The notes: generated by a model not told the origin, from the letters alone. Positions 33,306-43,018 are shown, counted from the first letter of the stretch. The stretch: 64,000 nt of DNA from Tianweitania sediminis (GCF_017813335.1 NZ_JAGIYY010000006.1:62001-126000); one strand, 5' to 3'. Numbers and translations are program-made.

Positions 33306-34508
33306 ATGTTTGCCGAACTGCCTGCACATGCGAGCGAGCTAAAGCAGCGCCTCGCCCGTTTCATGGACGAGCATGTCTACCCCAACGAGCGGGCCTTGCT
33401 TGCGCCCCCTCCGGAAAGCTCGCGCTGGGCGCCACGGCCGCTCGCCTTGGACCTCATGCGCGAAGCGAAGGCCCAGGGACTGTGGAATCTTTTCTATAAC
33501 CACGGGCCCGAAGGGCAGGGGCTGACGAACTATGAATACTCGCAGCTTTGCGAAGTTCTGGGCCGCTCCCTGGCCGCGCCGGAGCTTTTCAACTGCAACG
33601 CGCCTGACGTCGGCAACATGGAGATCTTGGCGATCTACGGCACGGAGCAGCAAAAGCAGCACTGGCTGAAGCCGCTGCTGGAAGGCGAAATCCGCTCCTG
33701 TTTCGCGATGACTGAACCACGCGTCGCATCCTCGGATGCCACCAACATCGAGACACGGATCGAGCGGGATGGCAGCGATTACATCATCAACGGTCGCAAA
33801 TGGTGGGTGACGGGGGCACCGTCCGAGCGCTGCAAAGTGGCGATCGTCATGGGCAAGAACGATCCCACTGCGCCCAGACACAAGCAGCAGTCGATGATCC
33901 TGGTGCCGATGAACGCGCCGGGGGTCCGGGTCGAGCGGGCGCTAAGCGTTTACGGTTACGAGCATGCGCCGCTCGGCCACGCTGAAGTCGTTTTCGATAA
34001 CGTCCGCGTGCCAGCGGAAAACATGCTGCTTGGCGAAGGGCGCGGCTTCGAGATCGCTCAGGGGCGCCTGGGACCAGGCCGCATCCACCATTGTATGCGC
34101 TTCGTGGGTCTTGCTGAGCGCGCGCTGGAAATCATGTGCGCACGCGCCAAAAACCGGTTCGCGTTCGGCTCCACCCTGTCTGACATGGGCGGCGTACGCC
34201 AGGCAATCGGCTTGTCTCGTTGCGAGATCGAACAGGCTCGGCTCGTGACGCTGAAGGCTGCCTGGGCCATGGACAGGCTCGGCAACAAGGAAGCGCGCAA
34301 CGAGATTGCTGTCGCAAAGATCGTGGTGCCGACCTTGACCGGGGCGGTTATCGACCGCGCCATCCAGGTTCATGGCGGAGCAGGGCTGTCACAGGATTTC
34401 TTTCTTGCTGAAGCCTTTGCGGAAACGCGCTTTTTGCGCATCGGCGATGGCCCGGACGAAGTCCACCGCGAGGCGCTGGCGCGCTTCGAACTTTCCCGCA
34501 CTGCATGA
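33306..34508 (+). CDS. Acyl-CoA dehydrogenase 2 (LvaC/ACAD11-like)
   Basis: A 400-aa acyl-CoA dehydrogenase-fold protein with [19 protein letters not shown] and [14 protein letters not shown], the FAD-binding signatures. The C-terminal block is [19 protein letters not shown], where the usual MCAD catalytic Glu is not obvious (Asp-Gly-Pro-Asp). This is the pattern of the ACAD10/11 and LvaC group, thought to eliminate phosphate from 4-phosphoacyl-CoA rather than oxidise it in the usual way. Position behind kinase, partner and ligase supports that. It overlaps MaoC by 4 bp. Confidence 0.88.
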   Translation: MFAELPAHASELKQRLARFMDEHVYPNERALLAPPPESSRWAPRPLALDLMREAKAQGLWNLFYNHGPEGQGLTNYEYSQLCEVLGRSLAAPELFNCNAPDVGNMEILAIYGTEQQKQHWLKPLLEGEIRSCFAMTEPRVASSDATNIETRIERDGSDYIINGRKWWVTGAPSERCKVAIVMGKNDPTAPRHKQQSMILVPMNAPGVRVERALSVYGYEHAPLGHAEVVFDNVRVPAENMLLGEGRGFEIAQGRLGPGRIHHCMRFVGLAERALEIMCARAKNRFAFGSTLSDMGGVRQAIGLSRCEIEQARLVTLKAAWAMDRLGNKEARNEIAVAKIVVPTLTGAVIDRAIQVHGGAGLSQDFFLAEAFAETRFLRIGDGPDEVHREALARFELSRTA

Positions 34509-34945
34509 GAACCACGGACATGAGACAGCTTGAGGTCGGGCAAACCGTCACAACACCGGGTCGTACGATCGGCGAGGGTGACGTCAACCTTTTCGCCGGG
34601 TTGGTCGGTGATTTCACGCCGATCCACATCGATGAGACGTTCGCCCAAACCACTCCGCATGGCACGCGCATTGCACATGGGCCGCATACGATGGCAACTG
34701 CGATCGGCATGGCGACGCACACCGGCCTGTTCGGCGAGCGCGTCATCGGACTGGTGAACATCAGTTGGGACTTCAGCGGCGCCGTGAAAATCGGCGACAC
34801 GATCCATTCGCGCGTCACGGTCGAGGAACTTCGTGCGACCTCGAAGCCCGGCCGCGGTCTCGCGACATACGCCTTCGAGGTGGTCAACCAGCGAACCGAA
34901 ACCATCCAGCGCGGCCGCATGAAGGTCGTCGTACGCACAGACTGA
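34505..34945 (+). CDS. MaoC-family (R)-specific enoyl-CoA hydratase
   Basis: A 146-aa hot-dog-fold hydratase. The hydratase-2 motif is [18 protein letters not shown], with catalytic Asp and His five residues apart, followed by the [13 protein letters not shown] segment. It adds water to a 2- or 3-enoyl-CoA, which is what the product of the kinase/dehydrogenase pair would be. It overlaps the dehydrogenase gene by ATGA. Confidence 0.88.
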   Translation: MRTTDMRQLEVGQTVTTPGRTIGEGDVNLFAGLVGDFTPIHIDETFAQTTPHGTRIAHGPHTMATAIGMATHTGLFGERVIGLVNISWDFSGAVKIGDTIHSRVTVEELRATSKPGRGLATYAFEVVNQRTETIQRGRMKVVVRTD

Positions 34946-34958
34946 GGGGCGGGGATCA

Positions 34959-35963
34959 ATGAGCAGCAAGTTCATCATGCGGCCGGAACATGAGTTCATG
35001 CACCAGCCGGACACTTCAACCAACTTCAACGAAAGCGTTTACACCAACGGCTTCGACACGAAGAACAACGTCGGCGGCTGGATGCGGCTCGGCAACCGCG
35101 TGAATGAAGGTCATGCGGAACTTTCCGTCTGCTTGTACCTGCCGGATGGGCGCATTGCCTGCCAGTTCAAGCGCCCGCCGATCACCGCCAACAACGGCTT
35201 CGATGCCGGCGGCCTTTCTTATGAGGTCATCGATCCGCTGCGCAGCGTGTCCATGACCTATTCAGGCGACCTGATCATCGTGGATGATCCGAACTCCCTG
35301 CGCGAACCGCAGGCACTGTTCGCAACCGGCCCGCGCCTGCCTGGCCATGTCAGCTGGGTTCATGAAGCCGAGTCACCCATCCACGGTGGCGAACCCGCGG
35401 ACGATTCCGTGCAAACGATGTATGGCCGCGATTTCTCGCTTGGTCATTTCAACCAGCACGGTCGGGTCAAGGGCGAGATCCGCGTCGGTGACGAGACCTG
35501 GCCGATTGACGGCCGAGGCTGGCGCGACCATTCCTGGGGGCCGCGCTATTGGCAGGTGATCTATTTCTACCGCCTGTTCATTGCCAACTTTCCAAATGGC
35601 GATGGCTTCATGCTCCTGAAGATCACGGATCAGCAGGGCCGTGTTCGCCGGGAAGGAGTGCTGCTGGTTGACGGCGAGTATGAGGAGATCCTCGATCTGG
35701 ACGTTTCGACGGATTGGACCGATCAAAAGGATCCCGCCCGCGTGCGCCTGGGTGTGCTGACAGCCAAGCGCAAGTCACGCATCGACGGTGAAATCCTGCG
35801 CCTCGCTCCCTTACGCAATCGCCGCAAAAGCGACGGCGAAGTTCTCGTGTCGCGCATTGCCGAAGGGTACACGCGCTTCAGCTGGGGTGATCAAGTAGGC
35901 CACGGCATGACGGAGTATATCGAGCGCATCGAAGACGGAGAGCTGTCGGGTTATCCACTCTGA
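34959..35963 (+). CDS. CrtC/AttH-like lipocalin-fold protein (DUF7064/7065 type)
   Basis: A 334-aa soluble beta-rich protein. The signature GRGWRDHSWGPRYWQ is typical of CrtC/AttH-type proteins (carotenoid hydratase and relatives). Two beta domains are visible: the first ends around residue 140, the second has WQVIYFYRLFIANFPNG. Related proteins occur in terpenoid and steroid degradation clusters, without a proven reaction. It may bind or hydrate a hydrophobic isoprenoid substrate. It is the last gene of the TRAP operon, 13 bp after MaoC. Confidence 0.65.
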   Translation: MSSKFIMRPEHEFMHQPDTSTNFNESVYTNGFDTKNNVGGWMRLGNRVNEGHAELSVCLYLPDGRIACQFKRPPITANNGFDAGGLSYEVIDPLRSVSMTYSGDLIIVDDPNSLREPQALFATGPRLPGHVSWVHEAESPIHGGEPADDSVQTMYGRDFSLGHFNQHGRVKGEIRVGDETWPIDGRGWRDHSWGPRYWQVIYFYRLFIANFPNGDGFMLLKITDQQGRVRREGVLLVDGEYEEILDLDVSTDWTDQKDPARVRLGVLTAKRKSRIDGEILRLAPLRNRRKSDGEVLVSRIAEGYTRFSWGDQVGHGMTEYIERIEDGELSGYPL

Positions 35964-35967
35964 GGTG

Positions 35968-35990
35968 GATGATGAGCGATGCTCATTATC
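35968..35990. promoter_or_regulatory. Inverted repeat after the TRAP operon, upstream of the ABC operon
   Basis: GATGATGAGC (35968-35977) and GCTCATTATC (35981-35990) are an inverted repeat with 9 of 10 positions paired and a 3-bp centre. It is close to the stop codon at 35963 and 170 bp before the ABC operon. It could be an operator of LacI/DeoR type or a weak hairpin; no T-run follows. Confidence 0.4.
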
Positions 35991-36072
35991 AGTTCGCGAG
36001 GGACGGAAATTGCTTCCGAAAGGAATTATCCCAAGCTGACGTAGTATAGCTAGGCCAACGAATATATCGTCG

Positions 36073-36106
36073 TTGACAAATCAGTGCCGGACTGAACTTA
36101 ATTCAT
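36073..36106 (+). promoter_or_regulatory. Putative promoter of the sugar-type ABC operon with TetR-type palindrome
   Basis: TTGACA (36073-36078), 18 bp, CTTAAT (36097-36102). The palindrome CTGAACTTAATTCAT (36092-36106) overlaps the -10 and matches the ATGAANNNNNTTCAT form in nine of ten arm positions. The gap 35964-36160 has no gene. Confidence 0.5.
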
Positions 36107-36160
36107 TTAACAAGCTGATGATGGCGATCAGCTGCTGGTGGTGGGGAGGAGACCGCACCT

Positions 36161-37129
36161 ATGGCGCATGGCCTGAGCCAAGAACGCATCGTTCTGATGA
36201 TCGCGACGGGATTGTTTATCCTGTTTTCAGTGACGCTGAACGGCTTCCTGTCCGCTGACAACCTTCTTTCCCTGGTCCAGAACGTCTCGATCCTGGGCAT
36301 TCTGGGTGTCGGCATGGCGATCGCCATCATCGGGCGTGGCATCGATCTTTCGATCCTATCCACCATGCCCGTATCCGTGGCCTGGCTGCTCAATCTGATC
36401 AACGGCGGAATGCCCATCTGGGCCGCGCTGTTGTGCGCGCTTGCCCTTGTGGTTGTTATCGGCGCCATCAACGGTTTCCTGATCGCCTATGTGGAGATAC
36501 CCGCAATCTTTGCGACGCTCGCGATGGGTATCGTGGTCTATGGCTTCGGCAAGGCCTATCTGGCGCCGATCGACGCCGTCTACATCACCCGCACGGATGC
36601 CTGGTTCTACAGCATCGGAAGCGGACGGGTGCTTGGCGTCCCAACTCCGGTGATCGTGTTCGCGCTTGTCGCCGCGGCGGCTTACCTTTTCTTGCGGTAT
36701 GCCAAACTCGGCCGCTTCATCTACGGGATGGGTGACAACCCGCTGACGGCACGAATTACCGGCATTCCCGTGCGGCCGATGATGCTGGTTCAATACATCA
36801 TCATTTCGGTCATCGCGTTGATCGCCGGCATCGTCATGGCCACCGCGTTGTCCGGCATCAACACACGTCTCGCCCTGTCCACGATGGTCTACGACGTGAT
36901 CCTCGTGGTGGTACTCGGCGGGATCGGCTTGTCCGGAGGCAAGGGCGGCATCCGCAACGTCGTGGTGGGCACGCTTCTGATCGGCATCCTGCTGAACGGG
37001 ATGACGATCATGAACCTCACCTACACCGTCCAAAGCATCTTGAAGAGCACGATCCTGCTTCTGGCGATCGTGGCCGACACGCTGCTCAATCCACGCGACG
37101 AGCAGACCGCGCAGCACGGGGATATCTGA
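36161..37129 (+). CDS. RbsC-family ABC transporter permease
   Basis: A 322-aa integral membrane permease of the ribose/xylose type (BPD_transp_2). Features are GVGMAIAIIGRGIDLSI near the N-terminus, the AYVEIPAIFATLAM loop, and the EAA-like VLGGIGLSGGKGGIRNVVVG near the C-terminus. About eight to ten hydrophobic segments are visible. It opens the operon permease - binding protein - fused permease - propeller - ATPase. The substrate class is sugar or sugar-like for the family but is not fixed by sequence. Confidence 0.9.
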   Translation: MAHGLSQERIVLMIATGLFILFSVTLNGFLSADNLLSLVQNVSILGILGVGMAIAIIGRGIDLSILSTMPVSVAWLLNLINGGMPIWAALLCALALVVVIGAINGFLIAYVEIPAIFATLAMGIVVYGFGKAYLAPIDAVYITRTDAWFYSIGSGRVLGVPTPVIVFALVAAAAYLFLRYAKLGRFIYGMGDNPLTARITGIPVRPMMLVQYIIISVIALIAGIVMATALSGINTRLALSTMVYDVILVVVLGGIGLSGGKGGIRNVVVGTLLIGILLNGMTIMNLTYTVQSILKSTILLLAIVADTLLNPRDEQTAQHGDI

Positions 37130-37183
37130 CGCGATCCACGGGCCTGCAAGACCGAGCAAAGCATGATCTGGGAGGAACATGAA

Positions 37184-38209
37184 ATGACTGGAAAGAAGCT
37201 TTTGAAGGCGATCTTCGCGGTGGCCGCATTGGCCAGCGCGACAAGCATGGCCATGTCCGAGCCATATGACGACGGCCAATCCAAGACCTATTATGAGGCG
37301 CTGAAGGGCAAGAAGGTCGCCTTCGTGCCCTTGTCGATGGGCTTCGACCTGACGGAAGGCTGGAATGCCGGCCTGCAGAACCAAGCGAAAGCGCTCGGCT
37401 ACACCGTCGACATTCGCGACCCCAACTGGAACGTGGAAGCGGGCGTGCAAGCTGCGAACGGTTTCATTTCGGATCAGCCGGACGTCCTGATCCTGCATCC
37501 GCTGGACCAGCAGGCCTACAACCGCATCGTTCCCAAGGCGATGAAGGCCGGCATCAACGTGGTGCAGATCAACATGAAATCGGTGACGAACGGCGACGCC
37601 TTTGTGGGCACCGATTGGTATGAGCTTGGCTATAAGCAGGCGCAGGAAATTGTGAAGGCCTGCGGAAAGGATTCGGGCAAGAACGGCAAGATTGCGATCA
37701 TCACGGGCCAAGCCGCCACGCCAACCATCGTGATTGGCAACCAGGCTTTCGACGACGTGTTCGCCGAACATCCAGAGATCCAGGTTGTTGCCAAGCAGTC
37801 CGCGGATTTCGATCCGGCTAAGGCTCAGGCGATCACGTCAACGATCCTGAAGCAGAACCCGGATCTTTGCGGCATCCTGGGTGTCTGGGATGGCCAGGAC
37901 GGCGGAACCGCGGCAGCCATTCGAGAGGCCGGGATGAACGACCAGATCTTTATGGTGTCTTCGGGGGGCGGTGCTCAGGCCGCGGCTTGCGACAACATCG
38001 AGAACGGCAGCTTCGACGCATATGTGAGCTATGACGTGCCGGGGCAGGCGCGGGATCTGAACGCTGCCGTGAAGATCCTGCTGCAGACGGAGCCGGAGCC
38101 CGGCAGCGCACCTTTCGCTCTCTACACACCGCTTAAGGTCATTACCAAGGACAACATGAACGCAAGTTCCTGCTGGACGCTTGAGCAACTCAAGGCAAGC
38201 GGCGGCTGA
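37184..38209 (+). CDS. Sugar-type ABC transporter substrate-binding protein
   Basis: A 341-aa Peripla_BP_4 protein. The signal peptide is MTGKKLLKAIFAVAALASAT, with cleavage near AMSEP. The binding-protein fold is shown by GKKVAFVPLSMGFDLTEGWN and QPDVLILHPLDQQAYNRIVP. It delivers the ligand to the adjacent permeases. GGGAGG lies 10 nt before the ATG; an upstream in-frame ATG at 37163 is unlikely. Confidence 0.9.
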   Translation: MTGKKLLKAIFAVAALASATSMAMSEPYDDGQSKTYYEALKGKKVAFVPLSMGFDLTEGWNAGLQNQAKALGYTVDIRDPNWNVEAGVQAANGFISDQPDVLILHPLDQQAYNRIVPKAMKAGINVVQINMKSVTNGDAFVGTDWYELGYKQAQEIVKACGKDSGKNGKIAIITGQAATPTIVIGNQAFDDVFAEHPEIQVVAKQSADFDPAKAQAITSTILKQNPDLCGILGVWDGQDGGTAAAIREAGMNDQIFMVSSGGGAQAAACDNIENGSFDAYVSYDVPGQARDLNAAVKILLQTEPEPGSAPFALYTPLKVITKDNMNASSCWTLEQLKASGG

Positions 38210-38277
38210 CCATCGTTCGATGACTCACCCGGCGCGGCTCTGTCGCGCTGGATCCATCCTTGCACTGTCGGAGCACG

Positions 38278-40407
38278 ATGAACATGGCAGCGTCAGAAAC
38301 CTGGACGCGCTGGCGCTACCGCTATGTCCCGGACAAGCTGGTCGGCGAGATTCTGGCGAAGAACTGGATCGATACGCTGATCCCGGTGGTGATCCTTTCC
38401 GGCGTGCTGACCTTCTTCAGTGTGCAGATGCCGGGATTTCTCGGCGGCTCGAACCTCACCGACATTGCCCAGATCTATGGTGAGTACCTGATCATCATCG
38501 TCGGCATCACCTTCGTGATGATGGCCGGCGGGATCGACCTGACCGTCGGCTCTGTTTTCGCGCTCTGCAACCTGGCGGCGCTTCTTCTGATCAATTCGAT
38601 GGAGATCAACCTCGCGATCGGAATCCCGGCCATCATGCTGCTGGGTGGATTGGTCGGTCTGATCAACGGCGTGCTGATCGGCTATCTTGGGATGCGCGCC
38701 TTTCTCACCACGTTGGTGATGCTGATCATCGTGCGCGCGATCGTCGACAAGGGCCTGCTGGACTACGGCCAAACCATCAGCCGCGGCTTCAACGCTTCGT
38801 CGGCCTGGGAGTTCATGGCGATCGGCAGCGTATTCGGCGTCCCTTCAAGCCTTGTTGTTGCAGCGGCGATCGTTCTGGTCGGCCACGTCGTCCTTACGCG
38901 CATGCGCTTCGGCTGGCATGTCACCGCGGTGGGTGGTTCCCGGCGCTCGGCCTATAATGCCGGTATTCGCGTGAAGCGGACCATCTGTCTCACTTATGTC
39001 CTTTCGGGCCTGCTCACGGGTCTGGCTGCCACCTTCTATGCAGCGCGCCTTTCCAGTGCCGGCACGGATGTCGGCAAGGGCTTGGAAGTGACGATGCTGA
39101 CCGCCGCCGTTCTGGGTGGCATCAGCCTCGGCGGCGGCCGCGGTTCCATCGTGAAGGCGATGCTTGGTGCCCTCATCATCCTGCTCGTGCAGAACAGCCT
39201 GATCCGCATGGGCCTCACATCAGGCACGAGTTCCCTCGTGCTCGGCGGACTTCTGCTTCTCGCCGTTGCGATCGATGTGCGCTGGGTGAAGAACCGCCAC
39301 AAAGTGCTGGCTCGAGCCTATGTTTCGCCGACCTACTTCAAGCTCCCGCCACTCCCCGAAACTGCGGCCGATTCCGGATCGGATTACGCACTGAACGACA
39401 AGCTTCGCGGCGTGGAAGCGATCGGCCTCGGCGAACTGGATGGCCCTGAAGACGTCATCTTCGACCGGGAAGACAACCTCTACTGCGGCAGCCGCCACGG
39501 CGACATCATCCGCTTCTTTGCACCGGATCACACGCGCTGGGAGGTGTTTGCTCATATCGGAGGCCATCCGTTGGGTCTTGCCTTTGATGGCGAAGGCAAC
39601 CTGCACACCTGCGTGGGCGGCATGGGGCTCTACAAGATCACGCCGGAGCGCGAGGTCATCAAGCTGTCCGACGAAACCAACCGCAGCCTGCTTTCGGTGG
39701 TGGACGACAGCCGTTTGCGCCTTGCGGATGACCTCGACATTGCGCCGGACGGCCGGATCTTCTTCAGCGAAGCCACCGTGCGCTACGAGATGTATGACTG
39801 GATGGTGGACGCTCTGGAAGGTCGCGGCAACGGGCGCATCATCTGCTACGATCCACGATCGAAAAGCTCACGCACCGTGCTCCCGAACCTCCAGCTGCCG
39901 AACGGCATCTGTGTCGAGCGGGAAGGGCAGTCGATCCTTTTTGCCGAAACCTGGGGCTGCCGGATCACGCGCTGGTTTTTCGATGGTCCGCGAAAGGGCG
40001 AAACGGAGATCGTTGTTGCCAATCTCCCGGGATATCCGGACAACATCAACCGCGCCTCCGACGGCACCTACTGGTGTGCCCTGTGCGGCATGCGCTCCCC
40101 CGTCTTCGATCTAGCCCTGCGGATGCCAAGCTTCCGCAAGCGCATGGTCCAGAAGGTCGGCCGCGACGACTGGCTTTATCCCAACATGAACACCGGCTGC
40201 GTGATCAAATTCGACGCGCAGGGCAACATCCTTGATGTGCTTTGGGATCTTGGAGGTGAGGCCCATCCGATGATCACCTCGATCCGCGAGCACAAGGGCT
40301 TTCTCTATCTCGGCGGCATCTACAACAACCGGGTCGGCAAGTATCGCATCCCCGGCGCCGACCCGAACTGGACCTCCTTCGACGATTACTGGGGACCGTC
40401 CGCATGA
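38278..40407 (+). CDS. ABC permease fused to a strictosidine-synthase/SMP-30-like beta-propeller
   Basis: A 709-aa two-part protein. Residues about 1-345 are an RbsC-type permease (GITFVMMAGGIDLTVGSVFA, LGGISLGGGRGSIVKAMLG). After a linker (LPPLPETAADSGSD) residues about 375-705 form a six-bladed propeller: LDGPEDVIFDREDNLYCGSR, RLADDLDIAPDGRIFFSEAT, LPNGICVEREGQSILFAETW, LPGYPDNINRASDGTYWCAL. SMP-30 and strictosidine-synthase relatives hydrolyse lactones or esters. RbsC permeases usually end inside the cell, so the propeller would be cytoplasmic and act on the imported compound; this is inference. No frameshift separates the halves. Confidence 0.85.
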   Translation: MNMAASETWTRWRYRYVPDKLVGEILAKNWIDTLIPVVILSGVLTFFSVQMPGFLGGSNLTDIAQIYGEYLIIIVGITFVMMAGGIDLTVGSVFALCNLAALLLINSMEINLAIGIPAIMLLGGLVGLINGVLIGYLGMRAFLTTLVMLIIVRAIVDKGLLDYGQTISRGFNASSAWEFMAIGSVFGVPSSLVVAAAIVLVGHVVLTRMRFGWHVTAVGGSRRSAYNAGIRVKRTICLTYVLSGLLTGLAATFYAARLSSAGTDVGKGLEVTMLTAAVLGGISLGGGRGSIVKAMLGALIILLVQNSLIRMGLTSGTSSLVLGGLLLLAVAIDVRWVKNRHKVLARAYVSPTYFKLPPLPETAADSGSDYALNDKLRGVEAIGLGELDGPEDVIFDREDNLYCGSRHGDIIRFFAPDHTRWEVFAHIGGHPLGLAFDGEGNLHTCVGGMGLYKITPEREVIKLSDETNRSLLSVVDDSRLRLADDLDIAPDGRIFFSEATVRYEMYDWMVDALEGRGNGRIICYDPRSKSSRTVLPNLQLPNGICVEREGQSILFAETWGCRITRWFFDGPRKGETEIVVANLPGYPDNINRASDGTYWCALCGMRSPVFDLALRMPSFRKRMVQKVGRDDWLYPNMNTGCVIKFDAQGNILDVLWDLGGEAHPMITSIREHKGFLYLGGIYNNRVGKYRIPGADPNWTSFDDYWGPSA

Positions 40408-41522
40408 TCAGCGCACTGAAGGCAAGATGGGACGCTTTCCGCGGCAGCGGTGAAGCGGCGGTGACCGTACCTCCGATGGACGGCGCTTTGCGGCCGAACC
40501 AACTGTTGGAGGATGCACCCTTGCTGTGCGCCATCGCTGCACCGGACGATCTTGCGGTTCGCAGCGGGGACCTCCTCGTGTCCAGCGGCACGGAGATTCG
40601 CCGGATACGCGCGGACGGTGGCACCGACCTCGTCAAAAGTTTTCCGGTTGAGGTCACCGCCATCGCGGCATCAGCCGGCGGAACGCTCGCAGTTGGCTTG
40701 GCAAATCGGACGATCGAGCTTGTCGGCGGTAAACCCGATGGGCTGGTTCTTTCCACCCTTGGGGGGCGATCAGCCGTGTGCACAACGGCACTCTGCTTCA
40801 ACGGTGAAGATCAGTTGCTTGTGGCGCAAGGCTCCGCCACGCGTCCGGTGGCCGAATGGAAGCGCGACGTGATGGAACGCCGGGCGACCGGTTCGGTGTG
40901 GCGAGTGCACCTGTCCGACGGCAAGGACCAAGCTTTGGCGCAGGATCTTGCATGGCCTTTTGGCGTTGCACCAGGCGACGGTGGCCAGACCATTGTCAGC
41001 GAAAGCTGGCGTCATCGACTTCTGCAAGTTGGATCGGGAACGGCACCCAAGGCGGTGCTCAGTGATCTGCCAGGCTATCCAGCACGCCTCCACAGGGACC
41101 AAGCCACCGGCGAGTACTGGCTAGCCTTGTTCGCGCCGCGAAATCAGATCATTGAGTTCGTTCAGCGGGAGCCGGAATTCCTGAAGCAGATGATGGCGGA
41201 TGTGGATCCAGCGTTCTGGGCTGCCCCCGCCCTCAAGCCTTCAGCGACATTTCTGGAGCCCTTGCAGGGCGGCGCGCAAAAGCATCTCGGCATGCTTAAG
41301 CCTTGGGCGCCGACACGATCTTATGGCCTTGTGGTCCGCTTGTCGTCCGACTTCCGGCCGCTCGGATCCTTTCACAGCCGGGCCGACGGTACGCGCCACG
41401 GCGTGTTCACCTGCCTGCGCTTCGGCGATCACCTCGTCGCGGCGTCGAAAGGTGGCGATGCCATCGTCGAGCTCGCCAGAAGCGCCGCTGTCCGACCGGT
41501 ACCAGAGCTGGAGTTCGCCTGA
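40404..41522 (+). CDS. Second beta-propeller protein, SMP-30/strictosidine-synthase-like
   Basis: A 372-aa soluble protein overlapping the fusion gene by ATGA and the ATPase gene by 1 bp. Propeller blades are suggested by DGKDQALAQDLAWPFGVAPG, TIVSESWRHRLLQVG and LPGYPARLHRDQATGEYWLA. The final blade aligns with the C-terminal propeller of the fusion protein, so the two are probably paralogues or partners. It is more diverged, with fewer acidic metal ligands visible, so it may be a non-catalytic companion. Substrate unknown. Confidence 0.7.
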   Translation: MISALKARWDAFRGSGEAAVTVPPMDGALRPNQLLEDAPLLCAIAAPDDLAVRSGDLLVSSGTEIRRIRADGGTDLVKSFPVEVTAIAASAGGTLAVGLANRTIELVGGKPDGLVLSTLGGRSAVCTTALCFNGEDQLLVAQGSATRPVAEWKRDVMERRATGSVWRVHLSDGKDQALAQDLAWPFGVAPGDGGQTIVSESWRHRLLQVGSGTAPKAVLSDLPGYPARLHRDQATGEYWLALFAPRNQIIEFVQREPEFLKQMMADVDPAFWAAPALKPSATFLEPLQGGAQKHLGMLKPWAPTRSYGLVVRLSSDFRPLGSFHSRADGTRHGVFTCLRFGDHLVAASKGGDAIVELARSAAVRPVPELEFA

Positions 41523-43018
41523 TGCAGCCGCTTATCGAGATGCAAGGCGTCACGAAGGAATACCGCGGTGTCCCCGCCGTGACGAAGGTCGACTTCGTAC
41601 TCCAGAAGGGCGAGATCCATGCGCTTCTGGGTGAGAACGGCGCGGGAAAATCAACCCTCACCAAGATGATGTCTGGGGTAACGCAGCCAACCCATGGTGA
41701 GGTCCGGTTGAAGGGGCGCCCCGTCGCGTTTCGAACGCCATCCGAAGCGCTCACTGAAGGCGTCGCCATGGTGTTCCAGGAAACCAGCCTGGTGCCTTCC
41801 ATGACCGTGGCGCAGAACCTCTACCTTGGTGATGAAAACCTCTTCAACCGCATCCGCGGCTTGAACATCGCCGCCCAAACCTTTCTCCAGTCGCTCAATT
41901 TCAACGTCAATCCGACCGCTCTTGTGTCGTCGCTGGGTGCTGCACATAAGCAGATGGTGGAGATTGCGCGCGCGGTGCGCAAGAATGTCGAGGTCATCAT
42001 CTTCGATGAGCCGACGGCAGCGCTGACGCCGGAAGAGAAGCGCCATTTCTTCGCTCTCGTGGAGCGGCTGAAAGCACGCGGCGTTTCCATCGTGTTCATC
42101 TCGCATGCCATTGAGGAGGCGCTGGCAATCGCCGATCGCATCACGATCCTGCGCGACGGGGAGCTCGTGGCGAGCGATGCAACAGCCGCGTTCAATCGGG
42201 ACACGATCATCCGCGCCATGGTCGGCAGGAGCCTGTCAGACGGGCTTTACCGCCGCGATACAGGACAAGAACCCCGGCCGGTCGGCGAAAAGATGCTGAG
42301 CGTCCAGAACGTTTCGATGGGCTCCATCGTGCGCAATACGTCCTTTTCGATCTATAGCGGCCAGATCACCGGCATGTTTGGCCTGATCGGCTCCGGCCGA
42401 ACCGAAGTTGCCAAGATCATTGCCGGCATCGTGAAGCGGAACTTCTTCAATGGCGGAGAAATCCGGTTGCGCGAAGAACCGGTGCGCTACCGCGTGCCCC
42501 GGCAGGCAGTGCAGGACGGGATCGTGTATGTTACGGAAGACCGCAAGGTCGAGGGCTTCTTTGAAACCATGACGATTGCGGAAAATCTCCATATGGGCGT
42601 GCTTTCGGCGGGGCTTTCCCGCGGCAACATCGTCAACATGGGAGAAATGCGCGCAATCGCTGCGGAATGGACGAAGACGCTCAACATCCGCGCCATCAAC
42701 AACAATGCGCGCGTGATTGAGTTGTCGGGCGGCAATCAACAGAAGGTTGTGATTTCCAAGTCGCTGGTTCAGCAGCCGAAGATCATCATCTTCGACGAGC
42801 CGACGCGCGGCGTGGATGTCGGCGCCATTTCTGAAATCCACCAGTTCATCAACCGGCTCGCAGACCAAGGTCTCGCCGTGGTCGTGATCTCTTCTTACCT
42901 TCCCGAAATCCTCAACCTGTCGGACCGCATTCTCGTGACCCGAGCGGGCAGGGTCGTGGAAGAGTTTTCACCCGCGGAAGCCACGGAAGAGAAGATCATG
43001 TACGCCGCTGTGCACTAA
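41522..43018 (+). CDS. RbsA/MglA-type ABC transporter ATP-binding protein (two ATPase domains)
   Basis: A 498-aa double ATPase. The first domain has Walker A LGENGAGKSTLTKMM and Walker B VIIFDEPTAAL, with an odd signature (SSLGAAHKQMVEIAR in place of LSVGQ). The second domain has the usual degenerate Walker A GLIGSGRTEVAK, signature LSGGNQQKVVISK and Walker B IIIFDEPTRGVDVG. It powers the two adjacent permeases. It ends tail to tail with the ligase gene on the other strand, overlapping it by 4 bp. Confidence 0.92.
   Translation: MQPLIEMQGVTKEYRGVPAVTKVDFVLQKGEIHALLGENGAGKSTLTKMMSGVTQPTHGEVRLKGRPVAFRTPSEALTEGVAMVFQETSLVPSMTVAQNLYLGDENLFNRIRGLNIAAQTFLQSLNFNVNPTALVSSLGAAHKQMVEIARAVRKNVEVIIFDEPTAALTPEEKRHFFALVERLKARGVSIVFISHAIEEALAIADRITILRDGELVASDATAAFNRDTIIRAMVGRSLSDGLYRRDTGQEPRPVGEKMLSVQNVSMGSIVRNTSFSIYSGQITGMFGLIGSGRTEVAKIIAGIVKRNFFNGGEIRLREEPVRYRVPRQAVQDGIVYVTEDRKVEGFFETMTIAENLHMGVLSAGLSRGNIVNMGEMRAIAAEWTKTLNIRAINNNARVIELSGGNQQKVVISKSLVQQPKIIIFDEPTRGVDVGAISEIHQFINRLADQGLAVVVISSYLPEILNLSDRILVTRAGRVVEEFSPAEATEEKIMYAAVH

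Noticed and set aside
36356-37771. 471-aa leftward reading frame opposite the ABC permease and binding protein
   Set aside because: Spans two well-supported genes and their gap, His/Asp-rich, no recognisable domain.
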